This document shows positions 7,888 through 14,358 of a DNA stretch of 20,215 nucleotides, one piece after another. Position 1 is the stretch's first letter; every line of letters starts with the position of its first letter. The notes under the pieces were generated by a model. That model was not told where the DNA came from, did not search any database, and was given only the letters and a program-made list of their open reading frames with translations. This DNA is from Nitrosomonadaceae bacterium (lineage in GTDB: Bacteria; Pseudomonadota; Gammaproteobacteria; Burkholderiales; Nitrosomonadaceae), in assembly GCA_947471695.1 (NCBI GenBank), contig CANIWY010000011.1:1-20215 (forward strand). The letters run 5' to 3'. A program made the translations under genes and the position numbers.

Positions 7888-8261
7888 AGTGATAGGGGGC
7901 TCTTGGTTAGAGCGACCAGCACGATATAAAAGAATACGATATGTGCTGCGATCAATGCAGAGACCTTTATTTTACGGGTCTTACCATGCTTCAAAGCGAT
8001 CATGCCGAGTCCGATATAGAGTACAAGCCCGGCGACCTTGGCGCCGAGCCATGGATCCTTTATTGGACTCTGGTGTAATGTCACAGCCAGACCGATAGCG
8101 CTGGTTAGGAGGACGGTATCGATCACGTGAGGAATGATCCTGACCCAACGCCGTTGCAGCAGATCAGAGGACTGAACCATCCATACCCCACGCACCGTAA
8201 ATAGCAGGTAGCTCAGGACGACGCAGGTGATGTGAATCATCTTTAATGCGACATAACTCAT
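7884..8261 (-). CDS. SirB2-family membrane protein
   Basis: The 125-residue product is a small integral membrane protein with four likely helices (about 4-23, 44-62, 72-90 and 99-118), with basic stretches at loops such as QRRWVRIIPH and KHGKTRKIK. The pattern LKMIHITCVVLSYLLFTVRG, then RIIPHVIDTVLLTSAIGLA, then WLGAKVAGLVLYIGLG is characteristic of the SirB2 family (invasion gene expression up-regulator SirB, a name taken from Salmonella). The biochemical role of the family is not known to me, and nothing here suggests virulence. Its stop codon overlaps that of the convergent GlpD-like gene (TTAG at 7884-7887). A TGGAA-type ribosome binding site precedes the ATG at 8261. It is 121 nt below cysE on the same strand, so it may be read through from cysK-cysE. 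Confidence 0.8.
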   Translation of the reverse strand: MSYVALKMIHITCVVLSYLLFTVRGVWMVQSSDLLQRRWVRIIPHVIDTVLLTSAIGLAVTLHQSPIKDPWLGAKVAGLVLYIGLGMIALKHGKTRKIKVSALIAAHIVFFYIVLVALTKSPLSL

Positions 8262-8382
8262 TCTAATTCCAGATGTGACCGGCTTTGGGTCGATTTACTC
8301 ACTGGACCGGGTCCGTTCTTCGTAGTATTCATAGGTCAGAGTGTCTGAATGACCTTGGACTCGAGCGCGGACGGTGCCCAGA
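8262..8382. repeat. cysE-SirB2 spacer with two small inverted repeats
   Basis: The spacer holds a perfect 11-bp palindrome with a single central base, GGACCGGGTCC (8304-8314), and a hairpin TCAGA-GTG-TCTGA (8336-8348). Neither is followed by a T-run in the direction of transcription, so they are not clear intrinsic terminators. They may weakly separate cysE from the SirB2 gene. Confidence 0.4.
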
Positions 8383-9297
8383 CTACTGTGCCTGTGTGAT
8401 GTTGCTGCCTGGTGGGATGCTGTGTGTAAGCCAGACATTGCCACCGATCGTTGATCCACGGCCGATCGTGATGCGGCCTAGTATGGTGGCTCCAGCATAG
8501 ATAATGACATCATCTTCAACGATGGGGTGGCGTGCATTCCCCTTCACCAGAGCGCCATGCTCGTCCACTGGGAAACGCTTAGCGCCTAGAGTCACTGCCT
8601 GATATAAGCGTACATTCTTACCAATGATTGCAGTCTCTCCGATGACGACACCCGTGCCGTGATCGATAAAAAAACTGCTATCAATCTGAGCGCCCGGATG
8701 GATTTCAATTCCGGTCGATGAGTGTGCGATCTCGGAGATCATGCGTGCGATCAGCGGAACTCCGAGTTGATATAGCTCATGTGCAAGTCGGTAGTACATA
8801 ATGGCGGTAATGCCCGGATAGCAGACCAATACCTCATCAACACTACGGGCGGCCGGATCGCCCTCGTAGGCTGCGCAGATATCATGATCGAGTAAATTGC
8901 GGATGTCGGGTAACCGCTTGGCAAATGCGCGGGTGATGGAGGATGCACGATCGAGATCTTGATCATCCGTCATTTCCAAAGAGGATGCGTAGTTGAGCTC
9001 TCTTTGTACTTGTGACAGAAGATCCTTCAGTGACTTATCTAATGTCTTGCCGACATAATGATCAATATCCTCATCCGTGAGTTTCGGTGATCCGAGGCGA
9101 TTCGGGAACAGGGACGCGCTCAGACCCTCTGCGATATCGGCCAGTATCTTGCGTGATGGGAGGCGGGGAGGGCGGTCATGACGGTTTCGCTGTTCCAGAG
9201 AGGCCGTACGCAGGTTACGCAGATCGGCCACAATCTCATCCATCTCCGGAAGAGATTCGAGCGGTGATGGGTCGCTGATTTTCTGACGGGTGGTCAC
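8383..9297 (-). CDS. cysE: Serine O-acetyltransferase, long EpsC type
   Basis: The enzyme transfers acetyl from acetyl-CoA to L-serine, making O-acetylserine for cysteine synthesis. The 304-residue product has a helical N-terminal half (about 1-185) and a C-terminal left-handed beta-helix of hexapeptide repeats: GIEIHPGAQIDSSFFIDHGTG (broken here as GIEIHPGA at 196-203 and DHGTG at 212-216), VVIGETAIIG, and RHPIVEDDVIIYAGATILG at 256-274. His213 and His257 match the catalytic histidines of CysE; Glu198 stands where E. coli has Asp, which is common in the longer EpsC type. It ends in SIPPGSNITQAQ. The start is GTG at 9297, which overlaps the cysK stop as GTGA, so translation is coupled. Its partner cysK is the next enzyme of the same pathway. 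Confidence 0.92.
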   Translation of the reverse strand: MTTRQKISDPSPLESLPEMDEIVADLRNLRTASLEQRNRHDRPPRLPSRKILADIAEGLSASLFPNRLGSPKLTDEDIDHYVGKTLDKSLKDLLSQVQRELNYASSLEMTDDQDLDRASSITRAFAKRLPDIRNLLDHDICAAYEGDPAARSVDEVLVCYPGITAIMYYRLAHELYQLGVPLIARMISEIAHSSTGIEIHPGAQIDSSFFIDHGTGVVIGETAIIGKNVRLYQAVTLGAKRFPVDEHGALVKGNARHPIVEDDVIIYAGATILGRITIGRGSTIGGNVWLTHSIPPGSNITQAQ

Positions 9298-10274
9298 AAT
9301 GACACCGATCCCTGGTCGTCGAACATATTCTCGAAGAGTATGGTGCTCAGGTAACGCTCTCCTGAATCGGGCAGGATGACAACGATCATCTTGCCCGCAT
9401 TTTCAGGACGTTTGGCCTGGCGAACCGCCGCCGCAACAGCAGCGCCGCATGAGATGCCGGTGATGATCCCCTCTTCACGAGCAAGACGTCGTGCGTAGAG
9501 GATCGATTCTTCATTACTGACCTGCTCAATCTCATCCACCAGCGACAGGTCCAAGTTTCTCGGAACGAACCCTGCACCGATCCCCTGAATCTTGTGTGGG
9601 GCAGGTTTCAGGGGCTCACCAGCGCGCTGTTGGGTGAGTACTGGACTGGCCTCAGGTTCAACTGCAACTGAAATAATCGCCTTGCCTCTTGTCTTCTTGA
9701 TGTAGCGTGAAATGCCGGTAATAGTACCCCCCGTGCCCACACCGGAGACAAGGATGTCAATATCGCCATCGGTATCATTCCAGATCTCAGGGCCTGTGGT
9801 CTGTTCGTGGATGGCCGGGTTGGCAGGATTATTGAACTGCTGCAGGAGGTGGTAACGGTCAGGATCAGAGGTAACAATCTCCTCAGCCTTTTCGATGGCG
9901 CCTTTCATGCCACGAGCACCTTCCGTCAAGATTAGCTTGGCTCCATAGGCAATCAGCAGCTTGCGGCGTTCTAGACTCATTGTTTCTGGCATGGTCAGGG
10001 TCAGCGGAATGCCTCGTGCTGCGGCGACGAACGCCAGTGCAATGCCGGTATTGCCGCTGGTGGGTTCTACTAACTCTTTGCCGGAGGTGAGTAGCCCTCG
10101 TCGGTCTGCATCATCGACCATCGCAGCACCGATGCGACACTTGACGGAGTATCCGGGATTACGACCTTCGATCTTTGCCAGTACCGTTGCATGTGATCCA
10201 TCGGTGATGCGGTTGAGTCGAACCAGGGGTGTCTGCCCGATGGACTGTGAGTTATCCTTGAACCAGTGAGACAT
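9294..10274 (-). CDS. cysK: Cysteine synthase A (O-acetylserine sulfhydrylase A)
   Basis: This PLP enzyme replaces the acetyl group of O-acetylserine with sulfide to form L-cysteine. The 326-residue product has the PLP lysine Lys45 in GRNPGYSVKCRIG, the substrate loop TSGNTG at 72-77, the phosphate-binding GTGGT at 180-184, GISCGAA near 274-280, and PDSGERYLS near the C-terminus. The SVKCRIG context is typical of CysK; CysM has SVKDR. The ATG at 10274-10272 has an AAGGA ribosome binding site 6 nt upstream. The stop overlaps the GTG of cysE by 4 nt (9294-9297), giving a tight cysK-cysE operon; the two proteins form the cysteine synthase complex in many bacteria. A possible weak promoter lies at 10325-10352. 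A second paralogue, cysM, is at 17701. Confidence 0.95.
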   Translation of the reverse strand: MSHWFKDNSQSIGQTPLVRLNRITDGSHATVLAKIEGRNPGYSVKCRIGAAMVDDADRRGLLTSGKELVEPTSGNTGIALAFVAAARGIPLTLTMPETMSLERRKLLIAYGAKLILTEGARGMKGAIEKAEEIVTSDPDRYHLLQQFNNPANPAIHEQTTGPEIWNDTDGDIDILVSGVGTGGTITGISRYIKKTRGKAIISVAVEPEASPVLTQQRAGEPLKPAPHKIQGIGAGFVPRNLDLSLVDEIEQVSNEESILYARRLAREEGIITGISCGAAVAAAVRQAKRPENAGKMIVVILPDSGERYLSTILFENMFDDQGSVSL

Positions 10275-10324
10275 AGGGGTCCTTTTCTGTATAAGGAAGC
10301 ATTGGGTAAGCTCCCGTGGATCGC

Positions 10325-10352
10325 ACTATCGACAGAGTCGGGAGGGTTTCAA
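10325..10352 (-). promoter_or_regulatory. Possible weak promoter of cysK-cysE
   Basis: On the minus strand TTGAAA (plus 10347-10352, 5 of 6 matches to -35) and GATAGT (10325-10330, 4 of 6 to -10) are 16 bp apart. Transcription would start near 10318 and leave a leader of about 44 nt before the cysK ATG. The -10 is poor, so cysK may need an activator such as CysB; that is inference. Confidence 0.3.
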
Positions 10353-10468
10353 GATACGTGTCACCGCCTTTAGAATGGCCACCTACAGATGGCGGGCGAG
10401 TGATTTCATCTGCTTGATGTTAACCACTCGGGTAAACAATTGCAACGATTAGCCCCCACTGTTGAAAC

Positions 10469-10492
10469 TCCCCTCTGTTGTTACAGAGGGGA
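10469..10492. repeat. Strong 9-bp hairpin upstream of panD
   Basis: A perfect inverted repeat, TCCCCTCTG and CAGAGGGGA, encloses a six-base TTGTTA loop. It is not followed by a T-run on either strand, so it is not a normal intrinsic terminator. It lies about 140 nt before panD and about 195 nt before cysK. Its role is unknown: an operator, a structured leader piece or a copy of a dispersed small repeat are all possible. Confidence 0.7.
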
Positions 10493-10592
10493 AGGGATTG
10501 GCTCTCTCAACCATCGCCAAATAAATCCCCTACACCCACTCAGGACCGGCTCAGCAGCGCCAAAGTCTTGCCATCCCTAGCCGCAGATTGGT

Positions 10593-10598
10593 TATAAT
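10593..10598 (+). promoter_or_regulatory. Candidate -10 box for panD
   Basis: A perfect TATAAT lies 31 bp upstream of the chosen panD start. The best -35 candidate, TTGCCA at 10568-10573, is 19 bp away, which is longer than ideal. If used, the leader would be only about 25 nt. A second TATAAT at 10616-10621 is too close to the start to serve the same ATG. Confidence 0.4.
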
Positions 10599-10610
10599 TG
10601 GTCTGTTGAA

Positions 10611-10624
10611 TTCATTATAATGAA
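10611..10624. repeat. Perfect 14-bp palindrome at the panD start
   Basis: TTCATTATAATGAA is a perfect, gap-free palindrome. It ends 4 bp before the chosen panD ATG and overlaps the alternative upstream ATG at 10620. The shape suits a dimeric DNA-binding protein, and its position just after the expected transcription start is where a repressor would act. No regulator is identified. Confidence 0.55.
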
Positions 10625-10628
10625 AGTC

Positions 10629-11009
10629 ATGCAGAAAACCATGTTGCAAGCCAAGTTGCATAGGGTCCGAGTGACACACTCTGAGCTCAACTATGAGGGG
10701 TCGTGTGCGATTGATGATGCGCTGCTCGATGCCGCTACGATCTCCGAGTACCAGCAGATCGATATTTATAACATCACCAATGGCGAGAGATTCACCACCT
10801 ATGCCATCCGTGCCCAGCGCAATTCAGGGATCATTTCAGTCAATGGGGCTGCTGCACATAAGGCGAGTCCAGGGGATATCCTGATCATAGCCAGCTATGC
10901 GGCGTATTCCGAGTCCGAGTTACGGCTCTACCAGCCAAGACTGGTCTACGTGAACGAGATGAACCGTATCATCAATCAGCGAGGCAGCATTCCGGTACAA
11001 GCAGTCTGA
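10629..11009 (+). CDS. panD: Aspartate 1-decarboxylase (pyruvoyl enzyme)
   Basis: PanD decarboxylates L-aspartate to beta-alanine for pantothenate and CoA. The 126-residue product matches the family length. It is made as a proenzyme that cuts itself between Gly24 and Ser25 in YEGSCAID, turning Ser25 into the pyruvoyl cofactor. Lys9, Arg54 and Tyr58 (in NGERFTTYAI) stand at the positions used in E. coli PanD. The chosen start MQKTMLQAKLHRV aligns with the normal N-terminus; an ATG three codons upstream (10620) lies within a palindrome and would add MKV. No clear ribosome binding site is seen for either. The other pantothenate genes (panB, panC) are not in the window. It converges with the ankyrin gene 27 nt downstream. 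Confidence 0.96.
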   Translation: MQKTMLQAKLHRVRVTHSELNYEGSCAIDDALLDAATISEYQQIDIYNITNGERFTTYAIRAQRNSGIISVNGAAAHKASPGDILIIASYAAYSESELRLYQPRLVYVNEMNRIINQRGSIPVQAV

Positions 11010-11040
11010 TGGGGCCCCTTAGTATTTGTAGAGGCTCTAC
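11010..11040. repeat. Palindromes between convergent panD and ankyrin gene
   Basis: The short convergent spacer contains GGGGCCCC (11011-11018) and the perfect 13-bp inverted repeat GTAGAG-G-CTCTAC (11028-11040), which includes the ankyrin stop codon. These could give weak bidirectional termination, but stems are short and no long T-run follows. Confidence 0.4.
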
Positions 11041-11792
11041 TTAGCGCCTGCTTCCTTAAGAATCTTAACCACCTCCTGATGCTGATACTTTGAGGCGAGC
11101 GTCATCGCGGTGGCTCCATTGACGGCCTTAGCATTTACATCCGGCTTGGCTGCGAGGAGTGCGTGAACCACCCTGAGCTGCCCCATCTGAGATGCGAGCA
11201 TCAATGCATTAGCGCCATTACTGAGTTGTGCATTTACATCGGCCTTGGCTGAGAGCAAGAGAGGCACTAGCTGCCACCGACCTTCCTGTGAGGCTTGCAT
11301 CAAGGATGTGAGGCCGTCACTCTTGCGGGCACTCACATCGGCCCCAGCGCCGAGTAGGGTCTGGACCGCATGACGGTGACCTTTCTGTGAGGCAATGATC
11401 AGTGCGGTATTGCCATCATTCGATTTAGCATTCACATCGGCATGGGCCTCAATCAGGATACGTGCCACCTCATGAAAACCACTTTGAGATGCGATCATCA
11501 GTGCGGTGGTCCCATCGTTTGATACAGCATTTACATTCGCCTTGGCAGCAATCAGCACTTCTACCACCTCTTCATGCCCATTCTCAGATGCGGCCATCAA
11601 TGCGGTGATGCCATCGGTTGACTTGGCATTCACATTAGACCTCTTAGCAAGAGATGCCTTAACACCAGGGAGGTTACCCTTTCCGGCTGCGACGATGAGC
11701 GCATTCTCCTTCACCTGGGACCACGTGCTCGGTGAGGCGCAAGACAAGGCTGCTAGCATGCCCAGAAGGTATATATGTTTGAGCCTAATCAT
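11037..11792 (-). CDS. Secreted ankyrin-repeat protein, seven repeats
   Basis: The 251-residue product starts with a basic N-terminus and hydrophobic stretch (MIRLKHIYLLGMLAALSCAS), a likely Sec signal peptide. ALSC resembles a poor lipobox, so a lipoprotein is possible but not convincing. From residue 29 to the end there are seven ankyrin repeats of exactly 33 residues (29-61, 62-94, 95-127, 128-160, 161-193, 194-226, and a shortened last one), each with the DG-x-TALM-x-AS-x-x-G-H consensus and ADVNAK-type loops. Such repeats form a protein-binding solenoid. I choose the ATG at 11792-11790 because AAGGAG lies 7 nt upstream; longer in-frame starts (11810, 11963) remove the signal peptide from the N-terminus. 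The function and partner are unknown. No secretion-system or host-interaction genes are nearby. Confidence 0.85.
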   Translation of the reverse strand: MIRLKHIYLLGMLAALSCASPSTWSQVKENALIVAAGKGNLPGVKASLAKRSNVNAKSTDGITALMAASENGHEEVVEVLIAAKANVNAVSNDGTTALMIASQSGFHEVARILIEAHADVNAKSNDGNTALIIASQKGHRHAVQTLLGAGADVSARKSDGLTSLMQASQEGRWQLVPLLLSAKADVNAQLSNGANALMLASQMGQLRVVHALLAAKPDVNAKAVNGATAMTLASKYQHQEVVKILKEAGAK

Positions 11793-12000
11793 CCGGAATC
11801 TCCTTGTCATGACATATGTCTGATTTGAAACAAATCGAATCGACCCCGTCGCTCCATGGCTAACCGTTGTAACACATCGGCGTTGAGTATCACTCTCTTT
11901 TGGAATTGAGAGCAGGTTGGCAATCATGGGAAAGGGATGAGGATAGCGTAAAATATTAGTCATTGATAATGAGGCATTGCCAAGAGGGGGTGGGCAGGTT

Positions 12001-12029
12001 AAGACAGACCGCCGCAGGATGGCTATAAT
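12001..12029 (+). promoter_or_regulatory. Candidate sigma-70 promoter of aroA operon
   Basis: A -35-like AAGACA (12001-12006, 4 of 6) and a perfect -10 TATAAT (12024-12029) are 17 bp apart. The -10 lies in an 11-bp palindrome GCTATAATAGC. Transcription would start near 12036 and give a leader of about 160 nt. A GCCGC/GCGGC repeat (12011-12015, 12031-12035) followed by CTTTTT gives the same segment a weak terminator look, so the promoter call is not certain. Confidence 0.5.
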
Positions 12030-12073
12030 AGCGGCCTTTTTAATTGCACTTACACTATTTCTTGGTATTCATA

Positions 12074-12100
12074 TAAATTGAGTATCCTCATACTCATTTA
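12074..12100 (+). promoter_or_regulatory. Hairpin in the aroA leader
   Basis: TGAGTAT (12079-12085) and ATACTCA (12090-12096) form a perfect 7-bp stem with a CCTC loop, extended by four A/T pairs past a single bulged T. It would form in the leader RNA 21 nt before a possible leader ORF. It has no T-run, so it is not an intrinsic terminator. Confidence 0.5.
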
Positions 12101-12120
12101 AATATGATGGAGTGATCTGA

Positions 12121-12198
12121 GTGTTCCTAACAATGGCTCGCGGTGTGATGACTCTGAACTCACTTTTTAAGAATAGTATTCTCGTGGCTAGAATGTAA
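12121..12198 (+). CDS. Possible 25-codon leader ORF coupled to aroA
   Basis: An in-frame stretch starts with GTG at 12121, has GGAG 8 nt upstream, and ends at TAA 12196-12198, which overlaps the aroA ATG as TAATG. The peptide would be MFLTMARGVMTLNSLFKNSILVARM split as MFLTMARGVMTL and NSLFKNSILVARM; an internal ATG start (12133) gives 21 residues. aroA itself lacks a clear ribosome binding site, so translation of this ORF could deliver ribosomes to aroA. It has only two Phe and no Trp or Tyr codons, so it does not look like an aromatic-amino-acid attenuator peptide. It may also be a chance ORF or a remnant of an upstream gene. Confidence 0.35.
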   Translation: MFLTMARGVMTLNSLFKNSILVARM

Positions 12199-13511
12199 TG
12201 GACTCTCTTGATCTCCTCCTCGCCCGTGGTGCCCGGGGGGTAGTCCGTTTGCCCGGCTCCAAGAGCATTTCAAACCGAGTATTGCTTCTTGCAGCCCTTG
12301 CGGAAGGGGATACCCAGGTACGCGAAATGCTTGCATCCGATGACACAGCAAGGATGCTGGAGGCGCTTGCAGCGTTGGGCGTATCGGTCACTCAGAGTGG
12401 TGACAATGATTACCGGGTGAGGGGAATCGGTGGGCAATCCCCGTTCCACTTTCCGGTTACTGAGGCAGATTTATTTCTGGGTAATGCAGGCACGGCCTTT
12501 CGTCCGCTGACAGCAGTCTTAGCGATGGCGCAGGGGCATTATCAACTCTCCGGCGTTGCAAGGATGCATCAGCGGCCGATCGGTGATCTGGTGGATGCGC
12601 TGAGGCAATTGGGCGCGGAGATTCATTACCTGGGCAGTGATGGATTCCCGCCTCTGGAAATAAAGCCTGCCCCCATTCATGCAGGTAGGGTCACACTCAG
12701 GGGTAACATCTCCAGTCAGTTTCTGACGGGTCTTCTGTTGGCACTCCCACTGTCAGAGGTCACTTCGAGTGAAGGGATAACGGTAGAGGTGACGGGGGAG
12801 CTTATCTCACGTCCCTATGTCGATCTAACCATCGCGCTGATGGCTCGTTTCGGGGTACAGGTCGAGCATGATGGGTGGCAACGATTTACGCTGCGAGGCG
12901 GACAGCGGTACCGTAGCCCCGGCGAGATATTCGTTGAGGGGGATGCCTCCTCGGCCTCTTACTTTCTGGCCGCAGGCGCCATCGGTGGCGGTCCGGTGAG
13001 GGTGGAGGGGGTCGGTCGGAGTAGCCTTCAGGGGGACATTCGTTTCGCTGAAGCGCTGCAGAAAATGGGTGCGGGTATCACCTTTGGGGATAACTGGATC
13101 GAGGCATGCGCACCCACGTCTGGGCGACTCCGATCAATCGATATTGACTGCAACCATATTCCAGATGCAGCAATGACACTCGCGGTGGCAGCCTTGTTCG
13201 CGGATGGTGTCACCATCTTACGCAATATTGCCAGTTGGCGTGTGAAGGAGACCGACCGACTTGAAGCCATGGCCAGGGAGCTACGTAAACTCGGCGCAAA
13301 GGTCGAGGAGGGGGCGGACTTTCTTCGTATTGAGCCGATATCGTTACACCAAGCCCGATATGCGGAGATTGATACCTACGACGACCACCGGATGGCCATG
13401 TGCTTCTCACTCGCGTCCTTCGGTACACCGTTAAGGATCAATGACCCGAGCTGTGTGGGGAAGACCTTTCCTGACTATTTCGAGAAATTTTCCACCATCG
13501 TCAAGGACTGA
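12198..13511 (+). CDS. aroA: 3-phosphoshikimate 1-carboxyvinyltransferase (EPSP synthase)
   Basis: AroA joins phosphoenolpyruvate to shikimate 3-phosphate, the sixth step of the shikimate pathway. The 437-residue product has LPGSKSISNR with Lys22, Ser23 and Arg27 in the substrate site, LGNAGTAFRPL at 94-104 in the PEP site, RMHQRPIGDLVDALRQLGA at 122-140, NISSQFLTG at 170-178, GDASSASYFLAAGA, PDAAMTLAV with Asp323, WRVKETDRL with Glu351, and TYDDHRMAM near the end. This is a class I pattern. The ATG at 12198 gives the expected N-terminus but has no clear ribosome binding site; it overlaps the stop of a small upstream ORF. In many betaproteobacteria pheA, hisC and tyrA precede aroA; here the ankyrin gene lies upstream instead. 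cmk follows after 38 nt. Confidence 0.97.
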   Translation: MDSLDLLLARGARGVVRLPGSKSISNRVLLLAALAEGDTQVREMLASDDTARMLEALAALGVSVTQSGDNDYRVRGIGGQSPFHFPVTEADLFLGNAGTAFRPLTAVLAMAQGHYQLSGVARMHQRPIGDLVDALRQLGAEIHYLGSDGFPPLEIKPAPIHAGRVTLRGNISSQFLTGLLLALPLSEVTSSEGITVEVTGELISRPYVDLTIALMARFGVQVEHDGWQRFTLRGGQRYRSPGEIFVEGDASSASYFLAAGAIGGGPVRVEGVGRSSLQGDIRFAEALQKMGAGITFGDNWIEACAPTSGRLRSIDIDCNHIPDAAMTLAVAALFADGVTILRNIASWRVKETDRLEAMARELRKLGAKVEEGADFLRIEPISLHQARYAEIDTYDDHRMAMCFSLASFGTPLRINDPSCVGKTFPDYFEKFSTIVKD

Positions 13512-13549
13512 TTGGGTTTATTTTCTATGTGTAATTATTAAAGCTATCT

Positions 13550-14227
13550 ATGAACCTAAATGGCGCTCCGGTGATTGCGATTGATGGGCCCTCTGCATCC
13601 GGCAAGGGCACGGTTGCACAGAGGGTGGCAGCAAGTCTCCGGTTCCATTACCTCGATAGCGGTGCGCTGTATCGGTTGGTCGCGTATACAGCGATGCAGT
13701 CTGAGGTGGACCTAACCGATGAGGCAGCATTGTCTGATATTTCTAGAGATCTGAATGTTGTTTTTACGGGTGCGAAGATCCTTCTGAAGGGGGAGGATGT
13801 GGCTGATGCAATCCGTGCTGAGATTTGTAGCAACGGGGCCTCTAAGGTTGCTGCGTACCCCCAGGTCAGGTCAGCATTACTGGGCCGTCAGAGGGCATTC
13901 CGTCAGGTACCCGGACTGGTGGCGGATGGAAGGGATATGGGGTCGGTGGTATTTCCCGATGCGGTGATGAAGATTTTTCTGACGGCCGATGCAGAGACGC
14001 GTGCTCAGAGACGGTATAAACAGTTGATGGAGAAAGGAATCGATGCTAATATCTCAACCCTTTTGCAAGATATCCGGGACCGTGATGCTCGCGATAGTAA
14101 TCGCAGCGTAGCACCCCTGCAAAAGGGCGCAGATGCAAGCTTGCTGGACACGAGCGCTCTCAATATCACCCAGGCGGTGGATGAGGTGCTGAGACGGTAC
14201 GGTGAGATCTGCGCAAAGCCTGCTTGA
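13550..14227 (+). CDS. cmk: Cytidylate kinase
   Basis: Cmk phosphorylates CMP and dCMP with ATP. The 225-residue product matches the bacterial family. It has the P-loop GPSASGKGT at 13-21, YLDSGALYR with Asp36 at 34-42 for the nucleobase side, ICSNGASKVAAYPQVRSALL in the CMP-binding insert, DGRDMGSVVFPDA, and the lid and arginine elements RAQRRYKQL and RDRDARDSNRSVAPL. The ATG at 13550 is preceded by an AT-rich stretch with no obvious ribosome binding site. It sits between aroA and rpsA, the common aroA-cmk-rpsA order in proteobacteria. Confidence 0.96.
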   Translation: MNLNGAPVIAIDGPSASGKGTVAQRVAASLRFHYLDSGALYRLVAYTAMQSEVDLTDEAALSDISRDLNVVFTGAKILLKGEDVADAIRAEICSNGASKVAAYPQVRSALLGRQRAFRQVPGLVADGRDMGSVVFPDAVMKIFLTADAETRAQRRYKQLMEKGIDANISTLLQDIRDRDARDSNRSVAPLQKGADASLLDTSALNITQAVDEVLRRYGEICAKPA

Positions 14228-14358
14228 TGATAGTGATGTGGTGAGATGACCCTGTTCAATATTCAGGGCGCAAGTCCGGTCATGAATTCAAGCAAATTTA
14301 TTAACCAACCCCTCGCTAGATGATTATTTCGGCGTGATTTAAAACCAGGTTTTTTATA
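14228..14358 (+). promoter_or_regulatory. rpsA leader region
   Basis: The 131-nt cmk-rpsA spacer contains a CCCTG/CAGGG inverted repeat (14250-14254, 14264-14268) and an AAAAC-CAG-GTTTT hairpin (14341-14353) just 5 nt before the rpsA ATG. Only a weak AGG lies in front of the start. rpsA of E. coli also lacks a good ribosome binding site, uses structured leader hairpins and is autoregulated by S1; similarity of mechanism here is inference. I found no convincing promoter. Confidence 0.4.

Larger units (their letters stand above)
10275..10628. other. Divergent cysK-panD intergenic region
   Basis: This spacer of about 350 nt separates the leftward cysK from the rightward panD. It encodes no recognisable gene. 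It holds a possible weak minus-strand promoter (10325-10352), a strong 9-bp hairpin (10469-10492), a TATAAT box (10593-10598) and a perfect palindrome at the panD start (10611-10624). I saw no clear binding site of a named regulator. Confidence 0.6.
11793..12197. other. Divergent ankyrin-aroA intergenic region rich in inverted repeats
   Basis: About 400 nt without an annotated large gene. On the ankyrin side it contains GACATATGTC (11811-11820) and GATTTG-AAA-CAAATC (11822-11836). In the middle TTGGCAAT (11917-11924) is repeated inverted as ATTGCCAA (11976-11983), with a TCATT-GAT-AATGA hairpin (11960-11972) between them. A possible minus-strand promoter for the ankyrin gene uses TTGGCA (11978-11983) and ACTAAT with 17 bp spacing. 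On the aroA side are a promoter, a hairpin and a small ORF listed separately. Confidence 0.5.

Noticed and set aside
8285..8500. Plus-strand ORF of 71 codons
   Set aside because: It is antisense to the end of cysE and has no protein-like features.
11793..11963. Long N-terminal extension of the ankyrin protein (starts at 11963 or 11810)
   Set aside because: AAGGAG lies 7 nt before the ATG at 11792, and only this start places the signal peptide at the N-terminus.
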